Part shown: positions 48,599 through 50,668 of the stretch, piece by piece
How the letters are laid out: each line of letters starts with the position of its first letter
Numbering within the stretch: position 1 is the stretch's first letter
Source of the DNA: an uncultured beta proteobacterium
GTDB taxonomy: Bacteria; Pseudomonadota; Gammaproteobacteria; Burkholderiales; Burkholderiaceae_C
DNA length: 50,668 nucleotides
NCBI GenBank assembly: GCA_903828235.1
Contig: CAIKLM010000077.1
Coordinates: 1 to 50,668, forward strand
Reading direction: 5' to 3'
Program-made: the position numbers and the translations under genes
Notes under the pieces: generated by a model
The model's database searches: none
The model's input: only the letters and a program-made list of their open reading frames with translations
What the model was told of the DNA's origin: nothing

Positions 48599-50031
48599 GG
48601 CTGCTGCTCGTCATCGCCGCCGCCGAGTGGCGCTGCTGGCAGCGCTCCCGCCTGGCGGTGGGTGCCGCGGCGCTGCTGGCGGCGCTGCTGCTGGCCACCA
48701 CGGCGCTGACGACGCTGCGCATGCAGGCCGAGCGCGACGAGCGGCTGCACCACCAGGGGCAGGCCGAGGCCGCGTTCCTGGGCCAGCCCGACCGCCACCC
48801 GCACCGCATGGTGCACTACGGCCACTACGTGTTCCGCACGCCGGCGCCGCTGGCGCTGCTGGACCCGGGCCTCGACGCCGTCACCGGCCAGAGCCTGTTC
48901 CTGGAGGGCCACCGCCAGAACACGGCGATGTTCGCCGGCTCGGCCGCGAGCGCCGAGCTCGGCGCGCTCAGCCGCCTGAGCCCGGCCTGGGTGATGCAGC
49001 TGTTCGCGCCGCTGCTGCTGGTGCTGCTGGGCCACGGCGTGCTGGTGCGTGAGCGCGAAGCCGGCACGCTGGCCCCACTGCTGGCGCAGGGTCTGACGGG
49101 CCGGCAGCTGCTGGCCGGCAAGGCGCTGGCGATGGTCGCGATGGTGCTGCTGATGCTGGTGCCGCTGGCGCTGGCGGCAGCGCTCGCGGTGGCGCAGGGC
49201 GAGTCGCCGCTGGCGGCGCTGGCGCTTCTGGGCCTGTACGGCCTGTACCTGGTGGTATGGGCGGCGCTGGCGCTGCTGGCCTCGGTGCTGTGGCGGCGGC
49301 GCGCGGCGGCGCTGGCGGCGCTGGCCTCGCTGTGGATCGCGCTGGTGCTGGTGCTGCCGGCGCTGGCCGTCAGCGCCACCGCAGCCGGCGTGCCCCAGCC
49401 CGGCAAGATCGAGACCGACCTGGCGATGCTGACCGAGGTGCGCCGCCTCGGCGACGGCCACAACGCCAATGACCCCGCCTTCGCGCAGCTGCGCGCCGAG
49501 CTGATGGCGCAGCACGGCGTGCAGCGCGTCGAGGACCTGCCCGTCAACCTGCGTGGCGTGGTGGCCGAACACAGCGAGCGCAAGCTCACCGAGACGCTTA
49601 ACGCCTGGGCACAGCGCCAGCAGGCCGGCGAGCAGCGACAGGCCGAGCGCCTGGCGCGCCACGGCTGGCTGACGCCCACGCTGGCGCTGGCCGAGGCCTC
49701 GCGCGCCGTGGCCGGCACCGACCTGCGCCACCACCACCGCTTCCTGCGCGAGGCCGAGGCGCTGCGCTACGACTTCGTGCAGGACCTCAACCGCGTGCAC
49801 GCGCAGCAGTTGGCCTGGGCCGACGACATCCGCCGCAGCAGCGACGCTGCGGCCGAGCGCCGCACGCGTGTGGCAGCCGCCAACTGGCAGCTGCTCGAGC
49901 ACTTCCGCTTCGAGCCCGATGCCGCCGCGGCGCGGCTGACCGCGGCGGTGTGGCCGGGCACGATGCTGATCGCTTGGATGATGGCGCTGGCGGCGGCGCT
50001 GGCCTGGGCCGGAGGGCGCCTGAAGCCATGA
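48595..50031 (+). CDS. ABC-2 permease, DUF3526 type (first)
   Basis: 478 residues. TM1 near 10-40, then a large extracytoplasmic loop (about 45-125: FLGQPDRHPHRMVHYGHYVF, LDAVTGQSLFLEGHRQNTAM), then about five TM segments in the centre (MVAMVLLMLVPLALAAALAV and others), a second soluble part (about 265-430) with a charged helical stretch, and a final TM. This layout is typical of DUF3526 permeases related to NosY. It works with the ATPase upstream. ATGA overlaps at both ends. Confidence 0.85.
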   Translation: MRLLLVIAAAEWRCWQRSRLAVGAAALLAALLLATTALTTLRMQAERDERLHHQGQAEAAFLGQPDRHPHRMVHYGHYVFRTPAPLALLDPGLDAVTGQSLFLEGHRQNTAMFAGSAASAELGALSRLSPAWVMQLFAPLLLVLLGHGVLVREREAGTLAPLLAQGLTGRQLLAGKALAMVAMVLLMLVPLALAAALAVAQGESPLAALALLGLYGLYLVVWAALALLASVLWRRRAAALAALASLWIALVLVLPALAVSATAAGVPQPGKIETDLAMLTEVRRLGDGHNANDPAFAQLRAELMAQHGVQRVEDLPVNLRGVVAEHSERKLTETLNAWAQRQQAGEQRQAERLARHGWLTPTLALAEASRAVAGTDLRHHHRFLREAEALRYDFVQDLNRVHAQQLAWADDIRRSSDAAAERRTRVAAANWQLLEHFRFEPDAAAARLTAAVWPGTMLIAWMMALAAALAWAGGRLKP

Positions 50032-50668
50032 GCGGCAGCCTGTCGAACGCCGGCCCGAAGAGGGCCCGCCTCTGGGCCGACGCCCGGCGCGAAGCCGCCT
50101 TCGTGGCGCGCGACCGGGCCGTCTGGGCCTGGTGGGCCGTGGTGCTGGTGCTCACGGCGCTGGCGCTGGGCGCCGGCCTGCACGAGGTGGCGCAGCAGCG
50201 CGCCACGATCGCGCGGCTGCTGGAGGCCGACCGGCTGGACCGCGCCGCCGCGCAGCAGGGTCAGCGCGACTGGGGCGGGGCCGCGTACCACAGCTTCCAC
50301 CTGACCCACGACCCGCCGTCGGACTTCGCGTTTGCCGCGCTAGGTCGCCGCGACGACACGGCCTGGAAGCACCGCATCCGCATGCTCGCGCTCGAGGGCC
50401 AGATCCACGAGCGCGACGCCGGCCACCCGGTGCTGGCGCTGACCGGCCGCTTCGACTTCGCCTTCCTCGCCGCCTTCGTGCTGCCGCTGGTGCTGGTGGT
50501 GCTGCTTCACGACCTGCGCGCCAGCGAGCGCGTGGCCGGCCGGCACGACCTGCTCGTGGCCACCGCCGGCCAACCCGCGGCGCTGTGGCGCTGGCGCGCG
50601 CTGTGGCGGGCTGCGGGCGTGTTCGCGGCGGCGGCGCTGCCGCTGGCCGGGGCCGCGGCCCTGGCCGG
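50028..50668 (+). CDS. ABC-2 permease, DUF3526 type (second, cut by window edge)
   Basis: Open from the ATG at 50028, which overlaps the stop of the first permease (ATGA), to the end of the window without a stop; 213 codons are visible. TM1 is at about residues 32-52 (AWWAVVLVLTALALGAGL), followed by a large extracytoplasmic loop (HEVAQQRATIARLLEADRLD, YHSFHLTHDPPSDFAFAALG), then LAAFVLPLVLVVLLHDLRASER, matching the first permease in plan. With the first permease it probably forms a heterodimer. Confidence 0.82.
   Translation, partial: MSGSLSNAGPKRARLWADARREAAFVARDRAVWAWWAVVLVLTALALGAGLHEVAQQRATIARLLEADRLDRAAAQQGQRDWGGAAYHSFHLTHDPPSDFAFAALGRRDDTAWKHRIRMLALEGQIHERDAGHPVLALTGRFDFAFLAAFVLPLVLVVLLHDLRASERVAGRHDLLVATAGQPAALWRWRALWRAAGVFAAAALPLAGAAALA

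Overview
The window is about 50.7 kb of very GC-rich (roughly 70% by eye), tightly packed chromosome. No insertion sequence, phage, integron or CRISPR array was seen, and no gap between genes exceeds about 300 bases. Gene content and order point to a betaproteobacterium of the order Burkholderiales, possibly near Rubrivivax, Leptothrix or Methylibium. The main signs are an ABC-2 transporter-bolA-his cluster, rsmD-coaD-ferredoxin, lolB-ispE-tRNA-Gln-prs-rplY-pth, recN-nadK-hrcA and phoH-ybeY. The genus is an inference.

Layout. (1) 1-1436, minus: the start of a glycerate 2-kinase gene, a cupin gene and a TetR regulator. (2) 1507-10657, plus: an ABC-2 exporter pair, a BolA protein with a His5 tail, then hisG-hisD-hisC-hisB-hisH-hisA-hisF running straight into rsmD by a 4-base overlap. 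HisD carries an extra C-terminal GNAT acetyltransferase domain. murA, hisI and hisE, which I expect near here in related bacteria, are absent from the window. (3) 10709-11511, plus: coaD and a YfhL-type ferredoxin. (4) 17798-11402, minus: TPR protein, lolB, ispE, tRNA-Gln, prs, rplY with a clear terminator, pth and a DUF4124 protein. (5) 17816-25899, plus: mutM, a dynamin-like GTPase, mutY and a 1,321-residue c-di-GMP protein. (6) 30038-25918, minus: nadK, recN, rapZ and a Lon N-terminal-domain protein, with hrcA divergent. (7) 31288-32419: tRNA(CAT), a small exported protein and an HNH nuclease. (8) 32629-40952, plus: a self-regulated-looking TetR gene followed by a fatty-acid beta-oxidation operon (acyl-CoA dehydrogenase, DUF2147, hydratase/dehydrogenase, thiolase, enoyl-CoA hydratase) and an SGNH hydrolase. 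(9) 43667-41007, minus: a DISM-type sensor kinase and LuxR-type response regulator. (10) 43745-45183, plus: phoH and ybeY. (11) 45256-50668, plus: a small His/Cys protein, a TonB-dependent receptor, a NosF-like ATPase and two DUF3526-type permeases, the last cut by the window end. A 16-base AT-rich palindrome lies upstream.

How the genes work together. Most of the window is housekeeping: histidine, CoA, NADP, PRPP and isoprenoid synthesis, ribosome function, outer-membrane lipoprotein sorting and oxidative DNA repair. Stop and start codons overlap very often (ATGA or GTGA), so translation is probably coupled in many places. The least ordinary parts are the HisD-GNAT fusion, the TonB receptor/ABC-2 cassette with its palindromic site, the rearranged ends of the his cluster, and the dynamin-like GTPase embedded between the two 8-oxoguanine repair genes.
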